DNA from: Smallanthus sonchifolius
Lineage: Eukaryota > Streptophyta > Magnoliopsida > Asterales > Asteraceae
DNA length: 64,000 nucleotides
Direction: 5' to 3'
NCBI GenBank assembly: GCA_023525975.1
Contig: CM042032.1
Span: 76,344,260 to 76,408,259, forward strand
This document shows, piece after piece, positions 1 through 11,433 of this stretch (the first letter of the stretch is position 1; each line of letters starts with the position of its first letter). Below the pieces are notes generated by a model, which searched no databases, had not been told where the DNA came from, and saw only the letters and a list, made by a program, of their open reading frames with translations. Both the position numbers and the translations under genes were made by a program.

Positions 1-1545
1 GTACCACCCGGGTAAAGCTAATGTTGTAGCTGATGCCCTAAGTCGAAAAGAAACAAAACCCAAACGAGTTTGAGCATTACAGCTTACTATTCACCCCGGG
101 TTACCTGACAAAATCCGTAGTGCTCAACTCGAAGCCCTAAAAGAGGAAAACCTACCGCTGGAAGGTACACGCGGTATGGAAGCACAACTTGAGGTCAAAT
201 CTGACGGTATTCGCTACTTCGTCGAGCGAATATGGGTTCCAGTATTCGGAAACCTAAGGGAACTAGTTATGGATGAGTCTCATAAATCTCGTTACTCTAT
301 TCATCCAGGTTCCGACAAAATGTACCATGATCTAAAGGTGCATATTGGTGGCCGAAGATGAAGGCCGATATAGCCACCTATGTTAGTAAGTGTCTGACTT
401 GCGCGAAGGTCAAAGTTGAATATCAAAAGCCATCCGGTCTTATCCAACAACCAGAAATTCCCATGTGGAAATGGGAACAAATATCCATGGACTTCATCAC
501 CAAATTACCATGAACTCCTACCAGATGTGATACAATTTGGGTAATTGTTGATCGATTAACAAAGTCCGCTCACTTCTTAGCAATCAAGGAGACCGACAAA
601 ATGGATAAGCTTACTCGTACTTACTTGAAAGAAATAGTCTCTCGGCACGGGGTGCCAATCTCTATCATTTCGGATCGTGATGCACGATTCACTTCTCGCT
701 TCTGGCAGTCGTTACATAAAGCTTTAGGCACGCGTCTAGATATGAGCACAGCATACCATCCTCAAACGGATGGCCAAACAAAATGTACTATCCAAACTCT
801 GGAGGACATGCTACGAGCTTGTGTGATCGATTTCGGTAACACTTGGGAGTCTCACCTACCGTTGGTGGAGTTCTCCTACAACAACAGTTATCACACTAGC
901 ATCAAGGCAGCTCCATTTGAAGCACTTTATGGACGGAAATGCCGTTCTCTTATTTGTTGGACCGAGGTTGGGGATAGCCAACTTACAGGTCCTGAACTTG
1001 TATTTGAAACTTCTGAAAAGATAGTTCAAATTATAAACCGTATGGCGGCAGCTCGTGATCGTCAAAAGAGCTATGCCGACAAGCGTCGTAAACCCTTAGA
1101 GTTTCAAATAGGTGACATGGTCTTACTCAAAGTCTCACCTTGGAAAGGTGTCATTCGTTTTGGGAAACGAGGCAAACTGACTCCTCGTTATGTTGGACCA
1201 TTCAAGATAATGAAGAGAATCGGACCAGTAGCGTATCAACTGGACTTACCTGAAGGACTTAGGGGTGTACACAACGTCTTTCACGTCTCAAATTTGAAGA
1301 AATGTCTAGCAGACGAATCACTCGCAGTTCCTCTTGAGGAACTACACATTGATGAACAGTTACGTTTCATCGAAGAACCCATGGAAATTATGGATAGGGA
1401 AGTCAAAACGTTAAAGCACAGTAAAATCCCTATTGTCAGAGTTCGTTGGAACTCGAAACGCGAACCGGAATTCACGTGGGAGCGCGAGGATCAGATGATA
1501 CGTAAATATCCTAATCTGTTCAAGCACTCCGCGTCAAATTCTTAA
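1..1545 (+). pseudogene. Ty3/gypsy chromovirus pol remnant (RNase H end, integrase, chromodomain-like tail)
   Basis: This is the 3' part of a retrotransposon polyprotein. It opens with the RNase H terminal motif (DALSRK), followed by the integrase zinc-binding region (H-H near 280-310, C-C near 395-405), the DDE core and a C-terminal region ending in a chromodomain-like tail (WNSKREPEFTWERE, about 1447-1490). Breaks are visible: a TGA near 71, a frameshift near 340-360 and a TGA at 511-513. The longest open piece is 601-1545. The catalytic glutamate of the core is replaced: the motif reads TDGQTKC, where the intact relative at 52446 has DGQSER. The 5' part lies outside the window. Lineage is inferred as Tekay/Del-like from similarity to the element at 50132. 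It is not functional. Confidence 0.9.
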
Positions 1546-1593
1546 GGTACTATTTTAATTTTCGGGACGAAAATTCTTTCAACTAGGGGATGA

Positions 1594-1629
1594 TGTGATA
1601 TCCCGGGAAAATTTTTTTATTTTATTTAA
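1594..1629 (+). mobile_element. Start of 3' LTR of the chromovirus remnant (truncated)
   Basis: Downstream of the pol stop comes the typical chromovirus string TTCGGGACGAAAATTCTTTC, then a purine-rich AACTAGGGGATGA and a TG-starting LTR edge (TGTGATATCCCGGG). Only a few tens of bases are kept. From about 1636 the DNA matches, in reverse, the 3' non-coding region of the Athila-like element at 40633 (around 44085-44110), so another element takes over here. Confidence 0.5.
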
Positions 1630-1879
1630 TTTTCGGGACGAATGGAGATTAAGTACGGGCGGAATGATAAAACCTGTAAAATAAACCTCAAACAAACCCG
1701 CAGCATTAAACTGACACAAGTTACAGACTCAAAGTAAAAATTAAAGACTCGACTGCCTCACCAAGAACTTAAAGACTCAAGAAAGATAGCATGCAGAGAA
1801 ATATACTCAATGTGTGGCAAACACATAGACATGAAAACCATGGCAAGGTCGGTCATCGGTCATGAACGGTTTCACGTTT

Positions 1880-2145
1880 CCCATGGTAGTGGTGGTGGGA
1901 GGATATGGGTGAAGGTGAATGGTGGGTGGTGGGTGTAGTGATATTGGATGATGGATGATGGTGTGAAAATAGAGGTATGATAACGATGGTAATAATGGAT
2001 GGTGAAATGATGGTAGATGGGTAATGGTGATGGATGGTAATGATAGATGGTGGTGGTGATAGTGGAGTGGATGATATAGATGATGGAGGTGATGTTAGTG
2101 GAGTGGATGATATAGATGATGGAGGTGATGTGGCGATGGATATGC
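1880..2145. repeat. GATGG-rich minisatellite in the 3' region of the Athila-like element
   Basis: About 265 bp are built from degenerate GATGGTGAT-type units. At 2062-2131 a unit of about 36 bp (GTGGAGTGGATGATATAGAT...) occurs twice almost unchanged. All reading frames through it give low-complexity peptides, so it is not coding. Confidence 0.8.
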
Positions 2146-2184
2146 AAAACCATGGAAAACAAGGGAACAAGGCAAATCTAGAGA

Positions 2185-2315
2185 AGCCCCGCGTACCGCG
2201 ATAAAGCCAGGCCCATGCCTCGCGTACCGCGAGGCAATGAAATTAAGGTCGGCCCCTATTTCTATCTGTCGCGTACCGCGAGGAGCATAGGGGAAATCTC
2301 TCATGTACCGCGAGG
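2185..2315. repeat. Four short palindromes, core CGCGTACCGCG
   Basis: Four copies of CTCGCGTACCGCGAG or close variants lie near 2185-2200, 2218-2236, 2267-2283 and 2297-2315. Each has 5-6 bp arms and a 3-base loop. They are in the 3' non-coding part of the Athila-like element, at the position where the element at 40633 has its own four palindromes (43799-43935). Confidence 0.85.
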
Positions 2316-2594
2316 GACTGTCTTTCACAAAAAGTTAAGAACTTTGTCATTATTTTTTACACTTAGAAAAATTTTGGGTTCCTAAAAATCATTTTCACCC
2401 AAACCTTATAAAACCTATTCCAATGATAAAAACCAATGTAAAAATACCTGGAACTTCATTCCCGATGATTTTCCTCGCCGAATCAAACATGAATCCCTGC
2501 ATAAACTAACACAAACAAAACACATACCGAAAAATACACGGACTCAGACCAAGTAAAGCACACAAACTTTACATCCCGGGTACTTGCTCGAGAC

Positions 2595-3716
2595 TCAAAC
2601 AAGCCTATCAGGAGGATTCTCCTTGATCCTAACCGGCACCGCCTTCATCCTACGCGGCCTCCCGGTTCTCCAACTCTTCAACATCCTCATACTCCTATCA
2701 ACCAGTGGACCTATATCACTCGGGTCCTTCCACCACAGCTTATACTTACCTGGTCCGAAAATGATACGCATCAAATATCCTAGCAGCTTCTTACCCCTCG
2801 ACGTCCCCACACTTGGGATTTGCATTGCCCTAAACTCACACGGATCTTTCAACACACGGGTTCTCTTACGGGGTGACCTAGACTTAGGGGTACTACAATT
2901 ATGCCTCGGCTCAGGATTTTTTCCCTCAAAATGAGCAACTATGGTGGCCAAAGGCTCGGGTAAGGGTATTTCTAAGGATGTAACTTCTAAGCCTCCACCA
3001 GGATCTCCGGGATCCTCTACAACCTCCACCAACTTCCCCACATTTGGGGTTTTATCAATGATTTCTTCGAATTCTGCGATCATCTCCAGCAGATCATCAA
3101 GCACCTCATCTCCATAATCGTCCGGCTCATCTAACAATCCTTCTAACTCTACCGCCCACTCAGATGGTTCTTCTAAATTAGGGGCGGGTTCACCTACATC
3201 TATCTCTGGATCAGAGTCCCAATGGTTGTCCGTGAAGGCCTCAAGCATGCACACGGAGTGGCTATGTTTGCCAACATCCCTCTCGGACTTAGCAGTATCG
3301 AATGTGATCATCTCATCCCCCACACGGAGTGTGAGTTTCCGGTCAAAGACATCGTTCATTGCCTTGGCGGTACGTAGGAATGGGCGTCCTAGGATGAGTG
3401 GAACTCTATCATCCACTTCCATGTCCAGAATGATGAAATCCTCGGGGAAGACAAACTTACCTACTTTCACTAACCGATTTTCCATAATTCCCCGTGGATA
3501 CTTGACTGAGCGGTCTGCCAAGGAAATGCTCATGCTCGTCGGTTGCATTTCTCCTAGGTCCAACTGTTTATAAATAGAATATGGCATCAGATTGATGCTA
3601 GCACCTAGGTCGGGCAATGCGTGGTGCGAGGGCAAACTGCCTAGGAGACACGGGATCGTGAAACGACCCGAATCTCCCAATTTCTTGGGCAGCTTGTTCT
3701 GCACCACCCAGAGCAT
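2595..3716 (-). pseudogene. Athila-like gag-pol fragment: retropepsin-like aspartic protease and C-terminal extension
   Basis: The 373-residue frame holds an Athila-type retropepsin. The active-site motif DLGASINLMP lies near residues 37-46, with a flap-like region after it and the second signature LILGRPFLRT near residues 106-115. After the protease comes an acidic stretch (residues about 160-235) and a basic tail (KSRSPRKRTR, then KSWRTGRPRRMK). The family protease matures the polyprotein in the virus-like particle. The apparent start is a frameshift junction, because the upstream frame (3641-4279) runs into the same conserved segment near 3712. The frame ends at 2595 with no RT after it. 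The active-site residues are intact, but the gene is split. Confidence 0.8.
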
Positions 3717-4279
3717 TGCTCACTAAGTGAGACTTTAGAGACCTCCTCGAGCTTTTTCTTGTTGGAAAGAAGATCTTTTAGAAACTTGCCATACTTCGGC
3801 ATGCGCTGGAGGGTCTCTGTCAGTGGGAGATTGACCTTGAGTTGTTTGAACATGTCAAGGAAGTGACTGTGTTCCCTGGCTTGCTTGAATGGCAGCAAAC
3901 GTGCTGGGTAGGGAACACGAGTCAGGTCAATCTCGAGGGTCTGCATCTCCACCCCCTTCTTCTTCTCCATTGCCTTATCGGCAGGCTTCTCCATCTCTAT
4001 CTCTTCATCCATCGGCTCTTCTTCTTTTATCACCGGTGGGCTTTCCTTTTCTTCGCCCATCTTAGCACTTATCTCAGCAAATCGAGCTCTCCAGTCTACC
4101 TTATTCACTTCCTCTACCGAAGGTATGCCATACTCGATGGAGTAGGAGTCATCCTCTACAACCTCTTTCTTCTGCACACTCCTTACTGACACGGCCATCA
4201 CTGAAGCGTTGGAGCTTGAAGATGGACCTCCCTGTCGATCTTTCAAGCTCTGAGCGATGTCTACTACCGTGCGTTGCAA
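3641..4279 (-). pseudogene. Athila-like gag linker region upstream of protease
   Basis: The 212-residue frame contains the conserved Athila segment between nucleocapsid and protease (ARLLPFKQAREHSHFLDMFK near residues 127-146, then LPLTETLQRMPKYGKFLKDL). A charged lysine/glutamate-rich stretch precedes it (residues about 75-112). The last residues are out of frame. The true continuation into protease is the overlapping frame that starts at 3716, so one indel lies near 3700-3715. It belongs to the same transcription unit as the gag at 5440. Confidence 0.75.
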
Positions 4280-4591
4280 ATCCTAGAATGCCGACTGCTG
4301 ATTCTTCAATAGAGTGTCATGGCTATCCAGTCTTTGTCGAGCATCCCTATCATTTTGCACTAACTGAGCAAGCAACTGTGTCTGGTTCTCTATTATCTCC
4401 TCAATCTTCCTTGTGTTGACACTGCTTCCTGAACTTGCTCCTCCTTCAGCTCCTCCATACTGCTACTGGCGACCATTAAACTCAGGTGGGTTGTTTCTAG
4501 ATCTCCATCCCGATCCAAATGAATTATTGTAGTTGTTGTACCCTCGGTTCTGGTTCTAGTTGCCAGCATAGCTCACGTGCTCCTGATTATT

Positions 4592-5440
4592 TACGGGGCA
4601 ATCTCGGGTGTCGTGGCCTCCTCTGCACACTTGACACCGCTGAGCACTGAGCTTCAGCCCCTTAGTCTCGTTAGCCATTGAGGTGAGTGAAGCAGCCACA
4701 CTAGTCTCAGGAGTGACCTAATGCACACCTCTAGGAGAAGAGACGGGTGCTCTAGCACTAGGAATGGAAGTCCTGGTAGATGGATACTGCTGTTCGTCTT
4801 GAGCGAAGCTCTCAAACATTTTCTCGCACTCATCAGGCTCGAGTCTCTCCATGATATAGCCTCCCGCAGCTGTATTGAACATTTGCTGCTTCTCAAATGT
4901 GAGACCATTGTAGAACTTCTCCACTAGCGCCCAGTCAGAAAGACCGTGCTGGGGACATCGGCTCAACAGCGCGTTGAACCGCTCCCAGGCCATGTGATAA
5001 GTCTCGTCGGGATCCATCCGGAAGGAGTGGATTTGGTCCCTAAGGCAAGCGGCCCTGGAAGGTGGATAGTACTTCTTGAAGAACTTGGATTCGAGATCCT
5101 CCCATGTGGTGATAGAATTGTCTGGGAGAGTGTCGAGCCAAGTATATGCATGCCTAGAGAGGGAGAATGGGAAGAGACGCAAGTAGATAGCATCCTTAGA
5201 CACACCCGTGATATTAAATGTATCACATATCCGCGCGAAGCGGGATAAATGTCCGGGTGCATCCTCATCCTCGAGGCCATGGAATTGAGTAGCATGAGTT
5301 ATCGTACCCATGACAGGTGATGGGATCTGCCAAGAATTGGCGTTCGGTATAGTGGGGCGTGTGATCGAAAGTCTGCCCGTGACCCCATCACTGGCCCTCT
5401 GGTGCACAGTACGCCTCGCTGGTGGGTCAGCGTCGCCCAT
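4592..5440 (-). pseudogene. Athila-like gag: capsid domain and zinc knuckle
   Basis: From ATG at 5440 a 240-residue frame runs to a stop at 4718. It contains a Retrotrans_gag-type capsid domain: FHGLEDEDAPGHLSRF near residues 53-68, FLKKYYPPS-type region near 124-132 (here FFKKYYPPSR), then FYNGLTFEKQQMFNTAAGG near 177-195. Past the stop, in another frame, a zinc knuckle is readable at about 4594-4638 (CQVCRGGHDTRDC). Gag forms the particle and the knuckle binds the element's RNA. The stop separates the capsid from the nucleocapsid part, so the gene is broken. Its ATG lies about 350 bp downstream of the primer site on the - strand, a normal leader length. Confidence 0.8.
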
Positions 5441-5786
5441 ATCAGAAAATGGAATTGGGCTAGTAGGACGTACCTAGGTGCTGCACAATGCCTTCAAACG
5501 CTCCCGAAAGTCACGGGTGCGCTCGAGAAGCTCTCGTTCGGGCTCTGAAAAAACTGTAAAAAATGGTGATCCCTGCGAACGAGTATGGTGCATAAACAGA
5601 AAGACACTAGAAGGAAACAGAACAAAGACTCAAAGACACACAGAAAGACTCGATTCTAAATTAGACACTCAGATAAGACTCACAAGTAGCTCAGAAGACA
5701 AGTAACACACACGACTCAAAAGAAAACAAAACAAACCAAAAATCACTAAAAGAACTAGTCAAAGCTAATATTGCTATTGCCAAGTG

Positions 5787-5804
5787 TCCCTGGCAACGGC
5801 GCCA
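5787..5804 (-). promoter_or_regulatory. Primer binding site, tRNA-Asp type
   Basis: The - strand reads TGGCGCCGTTGCCAGGGA. It is complementary to the 3' end of plant tRNA-Asp with one mismatch, as is usual for Athila/Tat elements. It lies 9 bp inside the LTR edge at 5814. Confidence 0.85.
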
Positions 5805-5813
5805 AAAACTTGT

Positions 5814-7445
5814 TGTCATCCAGACGGTCTATAAAAACTAACTATAAAACCTAACCTAGACTCCTAAGTAATAATAGGAATACCTATGAACTAAACCACA
5901 CTGACAGGCAAGTGTACCTATCAGGTGTAGCACAGCTTAATGGTAAACCGAGTTATCGAACCCTAGAGACACTATATAACTATACTAGACTCTGACATGG
6001 ACTAAAGATTGATTTGGTTTGGGGGGTTTACTACACTACTGAATTAAACTAAGAATGCAATAAACTAAGGTCGGCTCAACTAACTAGACAAAGGACAAAT
6101 GTAATATCAAGAATGGGAAGAATATCACCTAGGTCGGAATCCTACTTGCAAAGCACAACTTCTATCGGTTATGGAAACTATAATGGATCTGGGTTTCTAA
6201 GGAAACAACTCTAAACAGCCTAGTGGATCCGTAATCACTCGCAGGGTGTCACCAACTAAGGAACCTAAAGTTGTACTAACTCACCATATTGTTGGATCAC
6301 TTCTTAGGTATTTCTAACTATGATAAAGTACCCTAATAGACAGATTACCTCCCAGTCTCTCCGTCCACCAATACACTCGAAGAATGCACGGGGTAATCTC
6401 AAGATAACAACTATGACACGAATAAAAACAATCACTAGACACCTAATACCGGCTTCCTCTCAGACAGCTGACACTCGGATTCCTAATGACGAAGATCAAA
6501 CGACTAATTCTCACATCTCGGGTATTGAACTAGGATACACATTTAATTCTAATCAGCAATCAGTGACAACTCCTATGGTTACTATGTCTAGTAAACCACC
6601 CTAATCACAAACCCTAAGATCTATGACCAAGATACGCTAATCAAACTAGAAGAAAACCACAATCAACGCAAGGAATTGAAATCAAACACAAGATCACATT
6701 TAAACATGCAATAACATCACAATAATCAACTCAAAGATTGCTTACAAAATTATAAACCCATTAACTGAATCCAAAAACCGATAAAAACCAAAACTTTAAC
6801 AAGTATTCATCATATGACCTAGGCAATATTAAAGTTTTAGCCTAGGATCATGTTCAAACAACCAAAACAGAAGTAATAAACAAGATTCATGGTTTCAAAC
6901 AATCAAATCAAAGATAAAAATTCAAACTTAACACCTAGAACGCTTAAACAACGAACCTGGATTCAAAAGCTTCAAACTTTAACTCCACTTGACCTCCAAT
7001 CACCCAAAATCGCCCTAATGCTCTCTCTGGACGGCTAAGAATCGAACTCCTTGAATAATGGCATAAGAATTCTATTTAATTTCAACTTCTAGGGTTTTGC
7101 GGAAATCAGGTCTCTCGCGTACCACGAGAGAATTGGGTTGGGTTTCTCGCGTACCGCAAGGAACAAAATAGTCGCGGCCACTTCTGGATTCCCTCGCGTA
7201 CCACGAGGTTCTTGGTTTCCACTATTCGCGTACCGCGAAGGACCTATTTTCTTCATTTTTTACTTTTGATCCTCGGGCTTCGTTCTCGTGCTCGGTTTCT
7301 TCACACATTCACTGGTATTTCATACGAGCACCTGAGAAACATAACATAAACTCAAATGTACATAAAAACGACTCAAAACAAAGATAAAACTAACTAAAAA
7401 CGCACTAAAACAAAGGAATAAAGATGTGTGCTTTGCACTACATCA
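5814..7445 (-). mobile_element. 5' LTR of the Athila-like element
   Basis: The 1632-bp LTR runs on the - strand from TGATGTAGTGC (7445) to ...GATGACA (5814), next to the primer site. It has no coding content and holds the four palindromes at 7112-7240. The boundary at 5814 is inferred from the CA end and the primer spacing, because no second LTR is present for comparison. Confidence 0.7.
7112..7240. repeat. Four short palindromes in the 5' LTR, core CGCGTACCGCG
   Basis: Copies lie at about 7112-7129, 7145-7160, 7192-7209 and 7223-7240, of the form YTCGCGTACCRCGAR. They are the same motif as at 2185-2315 in the same element. Two have C-to-T or G-to-A type mismatches in one arm. Confidence 0.85.
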
Positions 7446-8560
7446 GTGGTCAAGGGGTTCCAAAAGAAATAGGGGATCGACTACAATGAGATCTTCTCTA
7501 TGGCTATAGAAGACTTGCATCTAGAGCAACTTGACCTCGAGATATCGTTCTTACATGGTGACCTTGATGAAAATATCTACATGTAACTACTAAGGGCTGC
7601 AAGTTAAAGAGGAGCTTGTACGGACTTAAGAAATCATTGAGGAAGTGGTACTTGAAGTTTCACAACTTCATGAGTAGGAATGGGTACAAAAAATTTGAGC
7701 TGGATATATGTTGCTATCTTAAGAAATTTGGCAACTCCTACATAATTCTACTTCTTTATTTAGATGACATGTTAATAGTTGAATTATACATGATTGAGAT
7801 TAAAAAATTAAAGAAACAAATGTCTGAAGAATTCGAGATTAAAGACCTGGGTGTAGCTAAGCAAATACTCAGAATGAGTATTATCAGAAACAAACAAGAT
7901 GGCTCTCTAATACTATCCCAAGAAAAGTACATTGGGAAAATGTTAGAGAAATTCAGTTTACATGATGCCAAGATCAAAAGTACACCTTTGGGAAGTCACC
8001 TCATGAAGACAAGGAAGCTATGACTAAAGTTCCATATGCTTTAATAGTCAGGAGCTTAATGTATGCAATTGTATGTACGAGACCAAACATTGCTCATGTA
8101 GTAGGAGTTAGCAGATTTATGTCAAATACAAGGAGGGAAAATTGGGATGCAATAAAATGGTTATTGCGATATCTGAAAGGTAATTCAAAGGTTGCCTTGT
8201 GTTTAAAAAAGGTTATTCTAAAAGGATGCATGGATGCAGATCTAGGTGGCTGTGGGGATTCTTTTAAAAGCACCATCGGGTACGTTTTTACAGTAGGACG
8301 AACACAATTACTTGCATAAAAATGTTTCGCTTTCAACTACTGAAGTTGAATACAATTAATCTCAAAAGAATCCAGTATTTCATGGGAACATGAAACACAT
8401 TCCACTGAGATATCATTTAATCAAAGGCCAAATAAATGGTGGTACTCTAAAACTGGATAAGACACCTGGCCTGATGAATCCGGCATATATGCTCATAAAG
8501 GTCGTGAGGCTGGATAAGTTGAAGCTCTATGTAGAGGGGTAGCTGACACTAATCTGTTTT
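7446..8560 (+). pseudogene. Ty1/copia RT-RNase H remnant
   Basis: Fragments of copia reverse transcriptase and RNase H are readable: the FLHGDLDENIYM segment near 7551-7583, YGLKKSLRKWYLKF near 7619-7660, the catalytic-loop region YLDDMLIV near 7759-7782, KDLGVAKQILRM near 7842-7875, and, after a frameshift near 8020, GSLMYAIVCTRPNIA and AIKWLLRYLKG (8050-8180). The RT motif YLDDM keeps both aspartates (family YVDDM). Gag, integrase and both LTRs are missing. The left end is cut at the edge of the Athila-like element. It cannot be functional. Confidence 0.85.
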
Positions 8561-8742
8561 TATAAAAGGATCTCTTCTTTGTTTCCAATATATTTAACTA
8601 GGGCAACCCTAATTTGTTAGCCTATGAGGTAACGTAGTTTGCAAGAGAAATAGTCTTCATAAAAATATTACTTTTATCAATGTTGAGCGTGTTAACACTT
8701 TAGCATTTAGTTTGATATGTGTATGTCATTTATGTGATAAAG

Positions 8743-8864
8743 GTTATTGGGGTTGGTGGCCGAATGAAAGAGGCAAAGCCTCTAGAAGCATATAAGGTTT
8801 GGAGGTCACGAGTTCAAGTCCCACTAGTGATTGGATTAAGAGAAATTTGTCATTCAAAAAAAAA
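8743..8864 (+). mobile_element. tRNA-derived SINE with A-tail
   Basis: A 122-bp insertion has a tRNA-like head with an A-box-like TGGCCGAATG near 8757 and a B-box GAGTTCAAGTCCC near 8811. It ends in an A-run (8856-8864). It is flanked by an exact 13-bp target duplication, TTATGTGATAAAG, at 8730-8742 and 8865-8877. The length, polymerase III boxes, tail and TSD all fit a SINE. Confidence 0.9.
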
Positions 8865-8877
8865 TTATGTGATAAAG

Positions 8878-10309
8878 ACTTAAGTGTTGTACTTAATAAA
8901 CATGATAGTAAAATATATAATATGATAAAAACCTAAATTAAGGACAAATTTACCAAGCCTCCATAAGTGATAAACGGGGATATAGCAACAGGCATCTATT
9001 TACTAATACCTTATTTTCTTAAGATAAAATCATGTTAGCCTATTTGACTAAACATATTACTAAATAGCCTTTCAACCCTTCAAATTTATTGATTTTTACA
9101 GTTACAAATAATTACATTTATCACGTGGATCAATAATTACGTCAATGATGCACCTTAAGACAAGTTTTTGGTCAATTATGACACGTGTCAATGTGTTAGC
9201 GTAAAAATATTAGACTTTTGTGTCAATGTGTTAGCGTAAAAATATTAGACTTTTGTGTCAATGTCTACCGGAGCAAAAGTGACTACATTTTGCGTAAAAA
9301 TGATATTCATGTCCGGTATTAATTGTAGGCTAGGATCGATATATGATATTGGATCAAGAGAAACGTATTTTGAATGAATTGAAATCTGATTCATTAACTT
9401 TGATTGTTACATGATGAACCTATTTATACACACATATGTACGACAGTCATTGTTAACCATCGCATCCCAAACATATTTACATAATTACACAATAAACCTA
9501 CACTTCTATTAATTATTATTTTAATCCAAACTTTAACTTTGGTGAATGATCGGGATTAACCCAACATTAAAAAGAAAGAATCAAATTGATAAATTTTGAA
9601 AAAAAATGGTAATAACTATTTCAATAATATATTTAATAAAAATCTCTATATTAAGATTCCCCTTTTCTTTATTTGCTTTAGATTTTTTCAAGATCTAATT
9701 GCACATCATAACCTAATTACACAAAAGTCAATGAACATTAATATGATGTAACCGTTTACTTTTTGGGTCCATGTCCTTAGCTCACCCAAGCCCATGTGTC
9801 GGTGGGAAGTGTGAACCCACATGGTCGGGTTAAAAGAACTTTGAACGGGTCCATGCATTAACATAATAAAAGATGAACTTCAAGTGAAGTATATGCCTGT
9901 CATTTATGAGTGGAGGGAAACAAAAAAGATTGGTTTTTATAGTTACGCCATGTGCAGAACATGGGATTTTATCAATCATCTCATTATTTGATATGAAAGG
10001 GGGTCATATATATTCCTTCATTTTATTTTGTCTATAAGCTTCAACTAGTCCACCAATGGCACATGTCATTCAATAATTTCAGTCATGCTGCCATATGTTC
10101 TTGCTTCTGTAATGCACTTATTTTTTAACTCAATGTTTATCTCGTTTATAAACCGGCTAATCTTAGTTTTAGTACTCATGGTGCCTCGTTGATCATGTCC
10201 CCGGCCTGTCAACTACAAAACACGGGTTTATTAATGCACTAATTATACGATTAGTACTTGATTCTTTCACAGATGAAGTTTATGTCGACCGAAAAGGAAG
10301 TTTAATTTA
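8878..10309. other. AT-rich intergenic DNA, no gene seen
   Basis: No convincing reading frame or element end is visible, apart from the 35-bp tandem duplication at 9186-9264. Short poly-A/T tracts are frequent. Confidence 0.6.
9186..9264. repeat. 35-bp tandem duplication
   Basis: TGTCAATGTGTTAGCGTAAA plus AATATTAGACTTTTG is repeated exactly twice (9186-9220, 9221-9255), with a partial third start at 9256. Confidence 0.95.
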
Positions 10310-10759
10310 GGGAAAATTACCAAAATGGACATTTGACCAGTTGATTTTTCCAAAATGGACATTCATTTTTAGCCGTCTAAAACATGGTCAACCGCCGGCT
10401 AAAAATTTCGTGTCCGAATGGAATCTGTCAGAGCCTACACCAATCAGACGGTGACACGTGGCACGGAAATTTTAGCCGGCTATAGCCGTCTATTTAGACG
10501 GCTTAGCCGGCGGTTTTTTTTCCGGCTTGGCTCGATTTTAGCCGAGCCAAGCCAAGCCGAAAAAAGCGCTGGCTAAGCCGTCTAAATAGACGGCTATAGC
10601 CGGCTAAAATTTCCGTGATGCCACGTGTCAAATTCTGATTGGTGTGGCGTCTGACAGATTTCATTCAGGCACGGAATTTTTAGCCGGCTTAGCCAGCTAA
10701 AAATACATGTCCATTTTAGTAAAGTCAACTGGTCAAATGTCCATTTTGGTAATTTTCTC
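10310..10759. mobile_element. Foldback MULE-like MITE
   Basis: This 450-bp element is almost wholly palindromic. It begins GGGAAAATTACCAAAATGG and ends CCATTTTGGTAATTTTCTC, and is flanked by an exact 9-bp repeat TTTAATTTA (10301-10309, 10760-10768). A 9-bp TSD with long TIRs is the Mutator signature. Inside, smaller palindromes built on AGCCGTCTATTTAGACGGCT and a central GGCTTGGCTCG/CGAGCCAAGCC pair would fold into a long hairpin. It has no coding capacity. Confidence 0.9.
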
Positions 10760-10989
10760 TTTAATTTACTTAGGATACAAGTATGTCTGCGTGGTCTTTT
10801 GTTTCTTAGATTTGTCTACAAGGACTTGCAATGTTATTGTTATTATATCTATGAAGTGATCTTTTGAAATTGTGGTTATTTTAATAAAAAGGAACATTGT
10901 ATATAGCAGTTAGGTAAGGGTTGCTAGAAACATTGTTTGGAACCATTATTAAGTTCATAGTTGTGGCCACACATGTAAAGGTGGAGAAG

Positions 10990-11165
10990 GATGACTAGGG
11001 GTGTAAGTTAACGAGCCAAGACGGCTCGTGAGTTATTCGGGATCGGTTCGCTAAAAGCTCGAATCGAGCCGAGCGAAGCTTGTTTAATAGCATGAGATTC
11101 ACTTATCGTGCTCGAGACCGAGCTTCACTTATCGATCTTGATCCGGCTCACTAGTCTAAACGAGC
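10990..11165. repeat. GAGCC-rich repeat, probable fragment of a non-autonomous DNA element
   Basis: The segment starts AGGGGTGTAAGTTAACGAGCC and is rich in CGAGCC/GGCTCG and GCTCGA words that pair with one another. A start like GGGTGTAA with such words is common in plant hAT-like MITEs, but I cannot find the matching far end. It is followed by 250 bp of very AT-rich sequence. Confidence 0.35.
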
Positions 11166-11433
11166 CTATTATTATATAATTTTTATTTAATATATTTAAT
11201 ATATTTTTATATAATAATAATTAGTATATATATAAAATTATGAAGAAAAGAGAGATGGATTTTTGATAAATTTTATATAAGTTGAGGAGAAGTGTATAGG
11301 AAGAATTTTAATGCTTTGCTATTAATATTTAATATCTCAAACATAGCATAATAATGCTATAGAGATTGTTGATTTTAATGGTTTGTTATTAATATTTAAA
11401 AAGTGAAAGATAACATAATAGCACATTCACTAT

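Larger units (their letters stand above)
1630..7445 (-). mobile_element. Athila-like LTR retrotransposon, RT-less, 3' truncated
   Basis: Read on the - strand, the order is 5' LTR (7445-5814), tRNA-Asp primer site (5804-5787), gag (5440 to about 4590), linker (4279-3641), protease (3716-2595) and a 3' non-coding region with palindromes (2315-2185). It stops near 1630 before any 3' LTR. No reverse transcriptase, RNase H or integrase is present. The layout matches the complete element at 40633-46505, which also lacks pol beyond protease. Such elements rely on proteins made elsewhere. The 5' LTR begins TGATGTAGTGC, close to TGATGTAGGGTC of the other element. It abuts a copia remnant at 7446, probably its insertion site, but the missing left end removes any TSD. 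Confidence 0.8.

Noticed and set aside
1853..2170. Frames of 96-105 residues rich in Ser, Pro and His on the - strand
   Set aside because: They are translations of the GATGG minisatellite in two frames at once.
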